A stretch of 64,000 nt of DNA from CAKSQF01 sp964569225 (GCA_964569225.1 CAZMTU010000002.1:6854-70853); one strand, 5' to 3'; positions 16,939 to 26,586 are shown, counted from the stretch's first letter. Numbers and translations: made by a program. The notes: generated by a model from the sequence alone, not told the origin.

Positions 16939-17910
16939 CTGAAAAATGAGCTTTTGAAGCTTCTGGAAGAAAATCGGGGAAAAGACCTGTCCGGCCAGCA
17001 GATCGCCGAACGCTTTAGAGTATCCCGTTCCGCCGTTTGGAAGGCGATCAATGCGCTGAAGGACGATGGCTATGTCATTGATTCGGCACCTAATCGCGGC
17101 TACCGTCTGTCCGAACAGAGCGATCTGCTTTCACCGGAGGGCATTGGGGCTTTTTTGACCCATCCGCTGAAGGTGATTACCTTTTCCTCTGTTGATTCCA
17201 CCAACAGCGAAGCCAAACGTCAAATCAGCGCCGGTCTGACCGATCCGCTGCTGTTGGCTGCCGAATGCCAAACCGCCGGAAAGGGGCGAATGGGGCGATC
17301 CTTTTATTCTCCCTCCTCCACCGGTCTTTATATGAGCTTAGTGCTTCACCCCGATACCCCTGCCTCTGAGTGGATCAGTATCACCAGTGCTGCCGCCGTA
17401 GCCGTTTGTCTTGCCATTGAGGCCCTGTCCGGACTTTCCCCCACCATTAAGTGGGTAAATGATATTTATTTGGGCGACCGAAAAATCTGCGGCATTCTCA
17501 CCGAAGCCATCACCGATATGGAAAACGGTCATATGAAAAGCGTGATCATCGGCATCGGCATTAATTTGTCTACCCATGATTTCCCGACAGAGATCAGTGC
17601 CCGCGCGGCATCGCTTTATTTTAAGGAAGAAAAACCTCCCTTTTCCCGCAATCAGCTTGCCGCGGCTATCTGCGACCATCTGCTCAATCTTGCGGATGAA
17701 CTGGCTGCCGGCAGTTGGCTGCCCTTATACCGCAGCCGTTCCTACCTCAGCGGAAAAACGGTAAACTTTTGGGAGAACGGCATCGAACACCGCGGAACTG
17801 TCATCGACATCGATCATCGCGGCGGACTGATCATTGATGATGAAACGGGCAGCCGACATACGCTCTCTACCGGCGAAGTGACCGTCAGACCTGTCGGAAA
17901 TGATTTATAA
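16936..17910 (+). CDS. birA: Bifunctional biotin-protein ligase and biotin repressor
   Basis: The 324-residue protein has an N-terminal winged helix (RVSRSAVWKAINAL) that makes it a DNA-binding group II BirA, the biotin-AMP site with AGKGRMGRSF, the KWVNDIYL motif, and a C-terminal SH3-like domain. It attaches biotin to carboxylases and, as biotinyl-AMP complex, represses biotin genes. The likely target here is bioY at 29923-30477, whose start region carries a matching operator. Start 16936 is chosen because the family begins just before KNELLKLLEEN; ATG 16924 is an alternative. Confidence 0.95.
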   Translation: MLKNELLKLLEENRGKDLSGQQIAERFRVSRSAVWKAINALKDDGYVIDSAPNRGYRLSEQSDLLSPEGIGAFLTHPLKVITFSSVDSTNSEAKRQISAGLTDPLLLAAECQTAGKGRMGRSFYSPSSTGLYMSLVLHPDTPASEWISITSAAAVAVCLAIEALSGLSPTIKWVNDIYLGDRKICGILTEAITDMENGHMKSVIIGIGINLSTHDFPTEISARAASLYFKEEKPPFSRNQLAAAICDHLLNLADELAAGSWLPLYRSRSYLSGKTVNFWENGIEHRGTVIDIDHRGGLIIDDETGSRHTLSTGEVTVRPVGNDL

Positions 17911-17946
17911 AAAATTCACAAACTTAAAAAAAACAACTATAAAGCA

Positions 17947-17975
17947 TTGCAATCTCCATTGCAATATATTATAAT
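17947..17975 (+). promoter_or_regulatory. Promoter of the VWA protein gene
   Basis: TTGCAA (17947-17952), a 17-nt spacer and TATAAT (17970-17975) lie just after birA. The palindrome ATTGCAAT occurs twice here, at 17946 and 17958, overlapping the -35 and spacer; it could be an operator. Confidence 0.65.
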
Positions 17976-18044
17976 TGTAATTAAGGAAGAAAAAACGATT
18001 CCATTATCATTCTTAAACCGTTTTTCTCAGTTTAAAGCAATAAT

Positions 18045-18081
18045 GCCCAAACCGCTTTGGGCAGGAAAGGTATTACATATG
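18045..18081 (+). promoter_or_regulatory. Leader hairpin and ribosome site of the VWA gene
   Basis: GCCCAAA (18045-18051) and TTTGGGC (18056-18062) form a perfect 7-bp stem directly before GGAAAGG (18064-18070), which is 8 nt before the ATG. It decides the start at 18079. Confidence 0.6.
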
Positions 18082-21000
18082 GATATTATTTTACAAAACT
18101 CATGGTTACAAGCCGCGCTTGCCTTATTGCCCGCTCTGCTGGTAACTGTCATTTTTCTGTTTGTACGAAAAATGGCTAAACTCTCCTATATTCTGCTGAC
18201 CGTATCAGTGCTGGCATCCTTCGCATTTTGCACCGGAACAGGCATCAGCCAAGTGATACAGAGTGATTCAGAGGACAATGCTTCGAACAGTCAGATCGTT
18301 TCGCTGCCAAAGAAAAGTGATCTGGAAACCGCCGTTTACGCTTTCCTTCGGGCGGAAGATGCCGAGAGCGCCTCAGCATTGGTTACAGAATATGCCGACG
18401 CATACGGCTACGACGATACGTGCTCTCTGATGACTGCCCGCATTGCCGTTTACAACCAGCACTATACCGCCGCGCTTGGCATATATGAAAAACTGTACGG
18501 CACAAATCTGCCGGAAGAAGCAGCCGCCATTCAAAAGATCGTCGCTTATCTCCGTTCCGATTATGTACTTGCTGACGAGCTGAGTGAATCCGGGATAGAT
18601 ATGCCTGCCCTTCCCGCCGACGAATCAGAAATATCGGTTCTGACCTCAGGCGGCGCCAAAGCGCTCATTGAACGGATACTGGCGGATCAAAAGGCAGGAG
18701 ACGATCTGAAGGAAGGTGCCGAATGGGTCATTCAAGTCAATAAGCTGTACAGCAGCTATGCCGCGACCGGTCAGAAGGACGAAGCCGCGCTTGCCACGCT
18801 GACAAACGCGCTAACGGGACTTTCCGAACGTAAACTGCTGAATAAGCTCTCTGTATACAGGATCGCCCGTTTAAAGCTAAATTTATTGAACGGCGATTTT
18901 GACAGCGCGATCCGTCAGATGGACGACTATACTACCTGTGCGGAATATATGATCGCGTTAGACCTGTATTTGAATGGAAGAGTGGAAAAACGCCTGCTTA
19001 CCAAAGCCTTTGATTTGAAAGAGGCAGACGGCATCAACGAATTGATCCGGCAGCTACAACTCATTCGGGAGGAAGGCGAGGATAAACTGGAAAACGATGA
19101 GCTGGTTATACTGGATCAGCAGATCGAAAAGCTGAAAACCTACAAATCCGATGAAGCGCTCTATTATCTGGAGGGTGTTCTGACAAGTGAGGCAGAGGAT
19201 CGGCGCAATTACAAATCCGCTTCCAAAATATACCTTTCTTTGGCAAAGCTGTCTGATGAAAGCGGAAATGCCATTAACCGAAACCAGTACTTCTCAGACG
19301 CGCTGCTGACTTCTCCCAGCTCAGATGACAGCAGCTATGCCGACGCCATGAACCAGCTTGCAGGTACTATCGCCGGCATTGACGGCAGTGAATCGGTAAA
19401 GGATATTCCCCAATACGCTGAACAGGCCATCCAGAACAGCTACTATCTGAAAGGCGTAGGCGAAATTATCCGCAACCCTGAAAAAGAGCAGGAGCAGGTA
19501 CAGGCAATGCAAGATTACACCGTCAAAGCCAGCGCCGCAGTCACAATCAACGGCATTGATACAGACGAATTTAATAAATTAGTGGTAAAAGTACAGCTTT
19601 CCGATGAATTTCTCTCCGAACGGGAACTGATCAATTTGGTACGTCTGAATGACTGCAACTATGAGATCACCGAATACACCATTGAAAAGATTGATTATGA
19701 AAAAGCGAATATTATTCTTTGCTGTGACAATTCCGGCAGTATGTCAGGCAGCATCAGCAGCCTGAAAAATGCCGTATCCAAGTTTATCGCTTCCTCCAAT
19801 GAAAAGGAAACCTTAGGCTTCTATACCTTTGACAGCGCCATTTTGCAATCGCTTCCGCTGGGAAGCGCTGCGCCGGAAAGTCTGCAAAACGCCGTTTCCA
19901 GCATGGGCGCCTTTGGCGGAACCAATATTTTTGACACTCTGCAGCAGATTCTGGCGGCAGCACCTACCGCCGACGATACCAATCAGGTCATTATCCTGAT
20001 GACCGATGGTCAGGACGGTAAGAATCATTCCGCTGATGAAATCACGTCCATGATTGGCAGCACCGCGTTGCGGAAAGGTTATATTGTTTATGTACTTGGC
20101 ATGGGCTCCAACATTGACACCGGTTACCTCACCTCCATCGCGGAAGCCACCGGCGGACAGTTTATCTATTCCCCCTCAGACAGCGAACTGGACTCGCTCT
20201 ATACCTTTATCCACGGCGCACTGAAAAATCAGTATAAGATTACCTTCTTCACCAAAGACACGCTCACTACCGTCGATCGGAAACTGACCGTATCCTTGGA
20301 CGGCAAAAATGTCAGCGATACCCGGTACTATTCGCTGAACGAGGAAGACGCCGGCAGCGCTTATCTTCCTTTCGACTGCGATGTAGCGGTTTACGGTCTG
20401 CGCACCAGACTTATCTACAAGCAAAAGAATGTCACCGACATTGACATCACCGGCAAAGGCTTCACAGCCGGCGATTCCATGTACATTCAACTGTTGGGCG
20501 ATCGGAATTACGCTTTGAGAGCCACTTATATCAACGAAACCACCTTCCGGATCTCAGTTCCTGCCGATATTGCGGTAGGCTGCTATGACATGGAAGTATA
20601 CCTGAACAACCGTCGGGCCATTTTTCTGAACGAACTGACCGTTGTAGACGGTGAAGCCGTAGAAGTGAAATTCGGCGGCTATTCCTTCACCGCTTATCAA
20701 ATCGACGAATATGACGGCTATATCAATCTGTCAGGCTATGTTACCATGAATGATTGGCTGCATTTTGTAGGAGATATTACACTGAAGGGCAGTGTAGAGG
20801 ATGCTCAGATGACACTGGTCGATTACGTTGGCAGTTACATTGATTACACCGATTCCGCGGCGGCTACCGGCTATGCTAAATTTCTAAAGGAAAGCGGTAT
20901 TCCTCAGTTTCTGCTGCCTATGGGAGAAGTAACCATTTACAATGCCGCGGCGTCCGCATCCGATTACCCTACCGCGCCTAAAACCATTCCCAATCTGCAG

Positions 21001-22128
21001 CTAATGAACCTGTGCAACTACTACTATCCCATTTTACGGCTTTATCCCGATCGGATTACACTGGAAATCGACAAGGGCGACACCAAGCTGCCCTTTCAGG
21101 AGCTTCTCCTTTCCCAGACTTCCAAGAGCTCAGCTTCTCCCTTCTCCTTCAGCTTTAACTGTGTCGGAACCTTAAGCAGTCAGAATATTTCCATCAAGTG
21201 CAATATCAAAGCACAGGTACCGGATGGCGATTCCACAATGTTAGTTAAGCTGCTGGACACCAAAGCGACCATTAAAAAGACGGTTGCGCAGCTTGATTTT
21301 AATACACTGACTAACGAATTCGGTTTTGAATTCAATGTCAAGATCCCCGGACTGGTAATTGATACTTATCTGGGTCTTGGCATGCAGTGGAAGGGTATAG
21401 CGCTTAACGGCGTACAGTTTCACTGCGATCGGGATGTAACCAAGACCATCTGCGGGATTCCGATTACCTTCAGCGACTTTATGCTGGGCTTCACCGGTAT
21501 GGCGGAAACGCTGCCCGATCCCACCTATGAAGAGGTCAGCGCGCTGGCACTTACCGGATCTATGCAGATCGATGCCTGCAAGGTATCGGCAGTGGTTCCC
21601 AAGCTGAAAAATTATGTAGGCGATGCCAGTCTGCTTTCCATTCCCGATGCCCAATTTAAGCTGCGCTTCAATCATTTTCTGCTGGAAGCGTCCGCAAGCT
21701 TAGAGCTTTTAAACTGCGTGACCATTGCTCAAGCTGAAATCAAATTGGGAAATTTTGAATATTCCAACGCATTGCTTGGGCTGAGCAATGCAGAAACGGA
21801 CGGCGTGTATATGTCTATGACAGCCGGCTTCCAGTGGGATAAACACAATTTAAAGGTTCAGCTTACCGGTCAAGGAGAAGGTACCATCAACAGCCGATTC
21901 GTAGGCGTCACCTATAAGGGCACTGCCGCTATGGAACTGAACTGGTGGATCTTTGAAAAATCCGCCTATTCCGACGGTCAGGCACTGGTCGGCTTCTATA
22001 AGGATCATTCCGATAATATTCAATTTACCATCCGCACATCGCAGGTCACAAACGGCAAGCGAAAAGGCGCTATCTTCTATATCACATCCACCGGTAAAAT
22101 GGATTACGATCTGAATTATAAATACTGA
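18079..22128 (+). CDS. Large membrane-anchored VWA-domain protein, 1349 aa
   Basis: Two hydrophobic helices open the protein (residues about 9-28 and 34-56). A long helical TPR-like region follows to about residue 500. A von Willebrand A domain (about 545-725) has an intact metal site: D550, S552 and S554 in DNSGSMS, T615 in GGTNIFD and D643 in MTDGQDG. An IPT/TIG-like beta domain follows (about 787-860, ITGKGFTAGD), then about 480 residues of beta-rich sequence that I cannot assign. There is no LPXTG signal. The next gene starts 17 nt later, so the two are an operon. A surface adhesion or assembly role is inference. Confidence 0.85.
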   Translation: MDIILQNSWLQAALALLPALLVTVIFLFVRKMAKLSYILLTVSVLASFAFCTGTGISQVIQSDSEDNASNSQIVSLPKKSDLETAVYAFLRAEDAESASALVTEYADAYGYDDTCSLMTARIAVYNQHYTAALGIYEKLYGTNLPEEAAAIQKIVAYLRSDYVLADELSESGIDMPALPADESEISVLTSGGAKALIERILADQKAGDDLKEGAEWVIQVNKLYSSYAATGQKDEAALATLTNALTGLSERKLLNKLSVYRIARLKLNLLNGDFDSAIRQMDDYTTCAEYMIALDLYLNGRVEKRLLTKAFDLKEADGINELIRQLQLIREEGEDKLENDELVILDQQIEKLKTYKSDEALYYLEGVLTSEAEDRRNYKSASKIYLSLAKLSDESGNAINRNQYFSDALLTSPSSDDSSYADAMNQLAGTIAGIDGSESVKDIPQYAEQAIQNSYYLKGVGEIIRNPEKEQEQVQAMQDYTVKASAAVTINGIDTDEFNKLVVKVQLSDEFLSERELINLVRLNDCNYEITEYTIEKIDYEKANIILCCDNSGSMSGSISSLKNAVSKFIASSNEKETLGFYTFDSAILQSLPLGSAAPESLQNAVSSMGAFGGTNIFDTLQQILAAAPTADDTNQVIILMTDGQDGKNHSADEITSMIGSTALRKGYIVYVLGMGSNIDTGYLTSIAEATGGQFIYSPSDSELDSLYTFIHGALKNQYKITFFTKDTLTTVDRKLTVSLDGKNVSDTRYYSLNEEDAGSAYLPFDCDVAVYGLRTRLIYKQKNVTDIDITGKGFTAGDSMYIQLLGDRNYALRATYINETTFRISVPADIAVGCYDMEVYLNNRRAIFLNELTVVDGEAVEVKFGGYSFTAYQIDEYDGYINLSGYVTMNDWLHFVGDITLKGSVEDAQMTLVDYVGSYIDYTDSAAATGYAKFLKESGIPQFLLPMGEVTIYNAAASASDYPTAPKTIPNLQLMNLCNYYYPILRLYPDRITLEIDKGDTKLPFQELLLSQTSKSSASPFSFSFNCVGTLSSQNISIKCNIKAQVPDGDSTMLVKLLDTKATIKKTVAQLDFNTLTNEFGFEFNVKIPGLVIDTYLGLGMQWKGIALNGVQFHCDRDVTKTICGIPITFSDFMLGFTGMAETLPDPTYEEVSALALTGSMQIDACKVSAVVPKLKNYVGDASLLSIPDAQFKLRFNHFLLEASASLELLNCVTIAQAEIKLGNFEYSNALLGLSNAETDGVYMSMTAGFQWDKHNLKVQLTGQGEGTINSRFVGVTYKGTAAMELNWWIFEKSAYSDGQALVGFYKDHSDNIQFTIRTSQVTNGKRKGAIFYITSTGKMDYDLNYKY

Positions 22129-22145
22129 GAGGTGAAACAGCAAAA

Positions 22146-24407
22146 ATGAAGCATTCCATTATTCAAAAAGCAGGCGTCTGCCTTCTGGCATTTCTCTGTA
22201 TAACAATCTCCCTCTCGCTTTACCTCTCGCTTCCCTTGCGGGCTGCCGAAACCGCCCAACCCGTTTCCGAAAAAATGGTTACGCTGGAAGCTTCGCAGGA
22301 TATTACGCTGACTATTTGGTTTGATACAGAACTGCCCGGCGTCACCTTTACAGCGCCGGACGGCAGTCAGCTCCCTCTTTCGGAAAGCACCGCCGGCATC
22401 AACCTGCTGGTAGATGAAAAATGGGCGCTGGTTCAGATCCCCTCTGCCGCCGCGGGCGACTGGTACATTCAAATCGATCCCCGTTCCAACAGCGAGGTCA
22501 GTTATCAGCTCATGGGCATGACTGAAAACCTCTGGATCCAATATATTACCGCTGATCCTCAAGCCTCCGGCAGAGTAAATGTCGCCTTTATGGCTGAACT
22601 GGGTGAAGAACGCACTTCCTACCGATACGAGCTATGCCTATCTGCCGATTACGAGCAGGCGGGCGAGGTCACGCTTCGGGAAGGCAGCGCCATTACCGGC
22701 ACGGAAGAAAGCCTTACCCTTGATCTGACCGATTACGCTTCTTATGAGGGATACGTACTGGTACTGTACGTTTATAAATCTACCGATGAAGTCGAATTAT
22801 TCGACAGTCTTAGCAGTGAGCCGTTTAACTATGTCAACCCTAACAGCTTGCAAGCGCCTGCCGGCATTGATGTGCAGGTCAATCTCAGCAATCGCGTTCT
22901 TACTGCCGACTGGTCGGCATATACCCACTATCGCTATGACAGCTACTTTGTTTCCATCTCTGCTCCGGGACTGGAGGAACCGATTTATTACAGTGCTTTT
23001 GAAAGTGATGAAACCATGTTCACACAATATTTAGAAGCACAGTACAATCAACTTACACTCACCTTCTACGGACGTCAGGATAACAGGCTGTCTGAGCCGG
23101 TTATCCGGGAGATTCAATTAGACGATAAACCGATTATCACCATTTTGACCCCATCCCCCACCGCCAGCAGTCAGGCTCAGATTCAAATGAAGCTGCCCGA
23201 TCAAACGGTAATGAGCATAGCGGTAGGTGAAACTGAGTATCAGTTCACCTCTGACGGCAATGAAAACACTGTGGCAGTGGACCTGGTCAACGGAAACAAC
23301 ACGCTGACTGCTTCCGCTATTGTAAACGATGTAGAATACTACCTCTCCGAAGACATTTATAAAGACGGATTTCCTCCGGTCCTCGCCTTCTTCGAGCCAT
23401 ATGACGGGCAAAAGTTCACTGACGCCTCTCTCAAAATCGTGGGAAATGTCAGCGATGCCGTTTCTCTTTACCTTGGAGATCAGGAGATCGCACTTGATGA
23501 ATACGGCAACTTTACCGCTGAAATTGAGCTTGCCGTCGGTGAAAATGAACTAACTTTTGTAGCGGAGGACAACGCGGGGAACCGTACCACCCGCACCCTC
23601 TATCTCTACGGCGATGAAACCATCACTGCAGCCGGAAAGCTTGCTACCTTCACCCAAAATTATCTGCCATTGATTATTGCGGGCGCTGTCAGCCTCGCCG
23701 TTATCATTTTGTCAATTGTCCTACTGATTCGGAAAAAGAAACTTAAGGGCTTCTCCTTCGCTTCACTGATCGTTTTCTTTTCCCTGACCACCGCCGGAAC
23801 TTTAGCAATGCTTATCTGGCAGATCATCCACCGAGTACAGCTTGAAAACACCGCCCATTCTATGGCATTCTCCGAACTGGTCAGCCGCTCTTTGGAGGAA
23901 GCCTACGCGCTGCTTACCGATCTGGAAACCGCCCCCGACAGAATTTGGCTGTGGGTATGGCTGACAGCAGGTTCAGCAGGGCTGCTGATACTGACCATTC
24001 TGATCCGTCTGATCGTGAAGAAAATTCAGGCGCGTAAGGCAAAACCTCAGTCACCTACCCCTCCCAAAGCACCAAAAGCGCCCAAAGCGCCTAAAACACC
24101 CAAACCACCGAAAGTATCGAAAGTATCGAAAGTCTCCGTAAATTCACAGCCAATTTCTCCCGCACCGCCCCCCGAGCAGACTGCTCCGCAGGATCCGACT
24201 GTTCCGAAAGCAAAAGTAAGCAATTCCGCTGAAACGCCCGCAGCTTCCACACAATCTTCCCAAACAGATGCAGGGAAAACGCAAGATATGCTTACAGAAT
24301 CAGCCGGCGCAGCCAATATAGACGCGACCGCAAAATCAAATAAACCGATCGAATCAGGCGCTTCAAATGATATAGTTCCGCCTGTCGATCCGCCCACCGA
24401 GCTGTAA
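22146..24407 (+). CDS. Envelope protein with signal peptide, FN3/Ig-like domains and lysine-proline tail, 753 aa
   Basis: A signal peptide opens the protein (VCLLAFLCITISLSLYLSLP, then RAAE). The ectodomain has an FN3-like section around residue 250 and an Ig-like section around 415-490 (GNFTAEIELAVGENELTFVA). Three membrane helices follow at about 505-528, 535-560 and 598-622. The tail from about residue 635 has repeated PKAPK and KVSK units and a Pro/Ser-rich end, presumably cytoplasmic. GAGAGGTGA precedes the ATG. It is the operon partner of the VWA protein. Function unknown; a receptor or anchor for the VWA protein is a reasonable guess. Confidence 0.8.
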   Translation: MKHSIIQKAGVCLLAFLCITISLSLYLSLPLRAAETAQPVSEKMVTLEASQDITLTIWFDTELPGVTFTAPDGSQLPLSESTAGINLLVDEKWALVQIPSAAAGDWYIQIDPRSNSEVSYQLMGMTENLWIQYITADPQASGRVNVAFMAELGEERTSYRYELCLSADYEQAGEVTLREGSAITGTEESLTLDLTDYASYEGYVLVLYVYKSTDEVELFDSLSSEPFNYVNPNSLQAPAGIDVQVNLSNRVLTADWSAYTHYRYDSYFVSISAPGLEEPIYYSAFESDETMFTQYLEAQYNQLTLTFYGRQDNRLSEPVIREIQLDDKPIITILTPSPTASSQAQIQMKLPDQTVMSIAVGETEYQFTSDGNENTVAVDLVNGNNTLTASAIVNDVEYYLSEDIYKDGFPPVLAFFEPYDGQKFTDASLKIVGNVSDAVSLYLGDQEIALDEYGNFTAEIELAVGENELTFVAEDNAGNRTTRTLYLYGDETITAAGKLATFTQNYLPLIIAGAVSLAVIILSIVLLIRKKKLKGFSFASLIVFFSLTTAGTLAMLIWQIIHRVQLENTAHSMAFSELVSRSLEEAYALLTDLETAPDRIWLWVWLTAGSAGLLILTILIRLIVKKIQARKAKPQSPTPPKAPKAPKAPKTPKPPKVSKVSKVSVNSQPISPAPPPEQTAPQDPTVPKAKVSNSAETPAASTQSSQTDAGKTQDMLTESAGAANIDATAKSNKPIESGASNDIVPPVDPPTEL

Positions 24408-24423
24408 CTGTATACAAATGAAA

Positions 24424-24467
24424 TGCCGCCGCAATGACTGCCAATCAATTGCGGCGGTAATTTTTTG
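24424..24467 (+). terminator. Terminator of the VWA operon
   Basis: TGCCGCCGCAAT pairs with ATTGCGGCGGTA around a short loop and is followed by ATTTTTTG. It lies 17 nt after the stop codon of the 753-aa gene. Confidence 0.85.
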
Positions 24468-24617
24468 AGTATATGAAAAAAGCATAGGGCGAAAAAAGAC
24501 GCCGCCGAATGTCCTATCCTTGAAGTTCTGCCGATCATTATCCTCGTTTCCCTTTCGCAGACCTGCAAAATCCGGAGCTTTGACTGAATTTAATAAATAA
24601 AAAATAGCTGAAAAGGG

Positions 24618-24646
24618 TTGACATGTTATTATTTTTATAATATTAT
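24618..24646 (+). promoter_or_regulatory. Promoter of the Nudix remnant
   Basis: TTGACA (24618-24623), a 17-nt spacer and TATTAT (24641-24646) precede the dead Nudix gene. Just downstream ATATTA-N9-TAATAT is an inverted repeat that could have been an operator. The promoter may now drive the hydrolase at 25290. Confidence 0.6.
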
Positions 24647-24677
24647 CAATATAGTAATATCAGAAAAAAGGAAAATC

Positions 24678-25186
24678 ATGATGGCATTGGAACAAAGAAT
24701 TTCTATCAAACTTATAGGGTTAAAGATTATAAAGGACAGTCTGCAGCGATCGCCTTTGCCGCGCTCACAATTCGAAGCGAAGCGGAAAAAAACTGCCGTC
24801 TGGATCCCAAAAGCAGCCTGTCGCTGCTGCTAATCAGACGGGGAGATTATCCTGAACGCACGGGCATTACCGGGTGAATTTCTGCGGTCAGACGAAACGA
24901 TCGAACAATGCGCTTACCGTGAAATCATTGAAGAAACAGGGGTAACGCCCGCAACGCTTATGCCGATAGGGGCAGCTAAGTAAAACGCAATCCAAGAGGA
25001 AGAATTATTTCCAACGCCTTTGTATCTGTCATTAGTGAAGAAGCTGTAAAAACAACCGGCGGAGATGACGATGCGGACACGATGTGGTTTAACGTTTCCT
25101 TTGATCAAGCGGAGAATGGACTGTACCGCCTGCTGAAAACCATGGATTTACCGAAAATGAGCACGAAAAAGCCCCAAAGCCGGTAA
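24678..25186 (+). pseudogene. Decayed Nudix hydrolase
   Basis: No single frame is open, but the pieces read as one Nudix protein. After MMALEQR the frame shifts to FYQTYRVKDYKGQS and LSLLLIRRGDYPE; it shifts again to ALPGEFLRSDET then IEQCAYREIIEETGV, a recognisable Nudix box in which a usual Gly is Glu; after a stop at 24981 it continues as NPRGRIISNAFVSVI in yet another frame. At least three frameshifts and a small loss are needed. The LPG-FLR-DET form is that of ADP-ribose pyrophosphatase or NrtR-type Nudix domains, and it lies upstream of a nicotinamidase-like gene, which suggests a former NAD-related role. Confidence 0.8.
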
Positions 25187-25289
25187 AATCCAAAGAAAGC
25201 GAAGGAATCTGTAAATCTACTGGCTCAAAGGTTTAACCCGTCCGCACCGAATAGGGTCTGACTCTGCACAAATAATTTTAGGAGGAAAT

Positions 25290-25820
25290 ATGAAACATTT
25301 TTTGATCGTAATAGATATGCAAAAGGATTTTATAGACGGCGCGTTAGGCTCAGCAGAGGCTATAGCCATTGTAGAAAATGCCGCAAAGAAGATTAAAGCC
25401 TTTGATGGAACCATTTTCGTCACACAGGACACTCACTTTGAGAATTATCTGGAAACCGCCGAAGGAAAAAAGCTGCCTGTCCCGCACTGCATCAAGGGAA
25501 CGGACGGCTGGCAGCTAAACGATCGGATCGCAAAAGTACTGGCGGATAAATCCTATACCGCCGTGGAAAAAAACACCTTCGGTTCAGTGGAACTGCCCAA
25601 GCTCATCGGTGAAAAAGCCATGGAAGAACCCTTTGAAGCGGAACTGATCGGTCTGTGTACCGATATCTGCGTGATTTCCAATGCACTGCTCCTAAAAGCG
25701 CATTATCCGGAAATGGAGATTTCAGTAGACGCCGCCTGCCGTGCCGGCGTCAGCCCTGCCACTCATCAAGCGGCGCTGACTGCCATGCAATGCTGTCAGA
25801 TTAGCGTAAAAGGATTATAA
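25290..25820 (+). CDS. Nicotinamidase/isochorismatase-like cysteine hydrolase
   Basis: The 176-residue enzyme has the catalytic triad pattern of the family: D9 in LIVIDMQKDF, K94 in VEKNTFGS and C127 in LCTDICV. TQDTH and the LPVPHC segment match nicotinamidase-type metal-site and substrate regions. It probably deamidates nicotinamide for NAD salvage, though other amide substrates are possible. A GGAGG ribosome site precedes the ATG. It lies downstream of the dead Nudix gene and ends at a convergent terminator. Confidence 0.85.
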   Translation: MKHFLIVIDMQKDFIDGALGSAEAIAIVENAAKKIKAFDGTIFVTQDTHFENYLETAEGKKLPVPHCIKGTDGWQLNDRIAKVLADKSYTAVEKNTFGSVELPKLIGEKAMEEPFEAELIGLCTDICVISNALLLKAHYPEMEISVDAACRAGVSPATHQAALTAMQCCQISVKGL

Positions 25821-25861
25821 TTCGCCGACTTATTTTCTCCAAGCTTTCGGCAAACTTCAAT

Positions 25862-25903
25862 AAAGCAGGCTCCTCGCCGCCAAAGCGGCGGAGAGCCTGC
25901 TTT
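25862..25903. terminator. Bidirectional terminator
   Basis: AAAGCAGGCTC and GAGCCTGCTTT form an 11-bp stem extended by GCCGC/GCGGC inside, with A- and T-rich flanks on both sides. It separates the convergent nicotinamidase-like and HAD genes. Confidence 0.85.
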
Positions 25904-25908
25904 ATTTT

Positions 25909-26586
25909 CTAACTCAAGCTTTTTCGGCTTTTGGTCGCGCCGATCAGCAGCGCTTCCAATGCTTTTGGAGCGGATACAATATGCTTCGCACCGCGGCTTT
26001 GCAGAAACGTCCGATCCCGAAATCCCCAATCCACAGCGATTTCATCTATACAAGCGTTTTGGGCAGTTTCGATATCGACATCTGAATCCCCGATATAAAC
26101 CGCGTCGTCCCTCGCTACTCCAAGCTGCCGAAGCACTTCGTTTACCGAATCAGGCGCTGGCTTCTTCCGGATGCCATCCCGATCCCCGACTGCCGCGTCA
26201 AACAGTCCGTCAAAATACCGCGTACAAAGGGACTGCACCGCAAAATCCGCTTTATTGGAAACCACTGCTGTTTTGCAGCCCGCGTTTCTGAGTTGGCAGA
26301 GCAATTCCAAAATTCCGCTGTACGGACGGGTTTTATCCGCGCAATGCAGTTTATAATACGCTTTAAATGTTTCATACACCCGTTTGACCGAATCGCTATC
26401 GGCTCCCTGCGGTACACCCCGCTCTACCAGCTTTTGAATTCCGTTTCCTACAAACTGCCGTACTTCTTCTATCCTCCGCGTTGGAAAACCGGCAGTTTCC
26501 AACGTGAAATTCAAACTATCGGTTAAATCCTCCAGTGTATTCAGGATCGTACCGTCCATATCAAATATCACAAGCTTATATCTCAT
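25909..26586 (-). CDS. HAD hydrolase, phosphoglycolate phosphatase-like
   Basis: The 225-residue protein shows all HAD motifs: the nucleophile in VIFDMDGTI, Thr/Ser in TAVVSNK, and the acidic motif in YIGDSDVDIETAQNA. The cap type and ETAGFPTR, FVGNG pattern resemble Gph/PGP phosphatases. The substrate is not certain. The start at 26586 follows AAGGGAG by 7 nt. Single gene. Confidence 0.88.
   Translation of the reverse strand: MRYKLVIFDMDGTILNTLEDLTDSLNFTLETAGFPTRRIEEVRQFVGNGIQKLVERGVPQGADSDSVKRVYETFKAYYKLHCADKTRPYSGILELLCQLRNAGCKTAVVSNKADFAVQSLCTRYFDGLFDAAVGDRDGIRKKPAPDSVNEVLRQLGVARDDAVYIGDSDVDIETAQNACIDEIAVDWGFRDRTFLQSRGAKHIVSAPKALEALLIGATKSRKSLS

Noticed and set aside
17947..18078. 44-residue N-terminal extension of the VWA protein
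   Set aside because: It covers the promoter, leader hairpin and ribosome site; the ATG at 18079 is directly followed by a membrane helix.
24047..24568. Antisense frame over the Lys-Pro tail with Gly/Leu/Phe repeats
   Set aside because: It mirrors the PKAPK repeats of the sense gene and would cross that gene's terminator.
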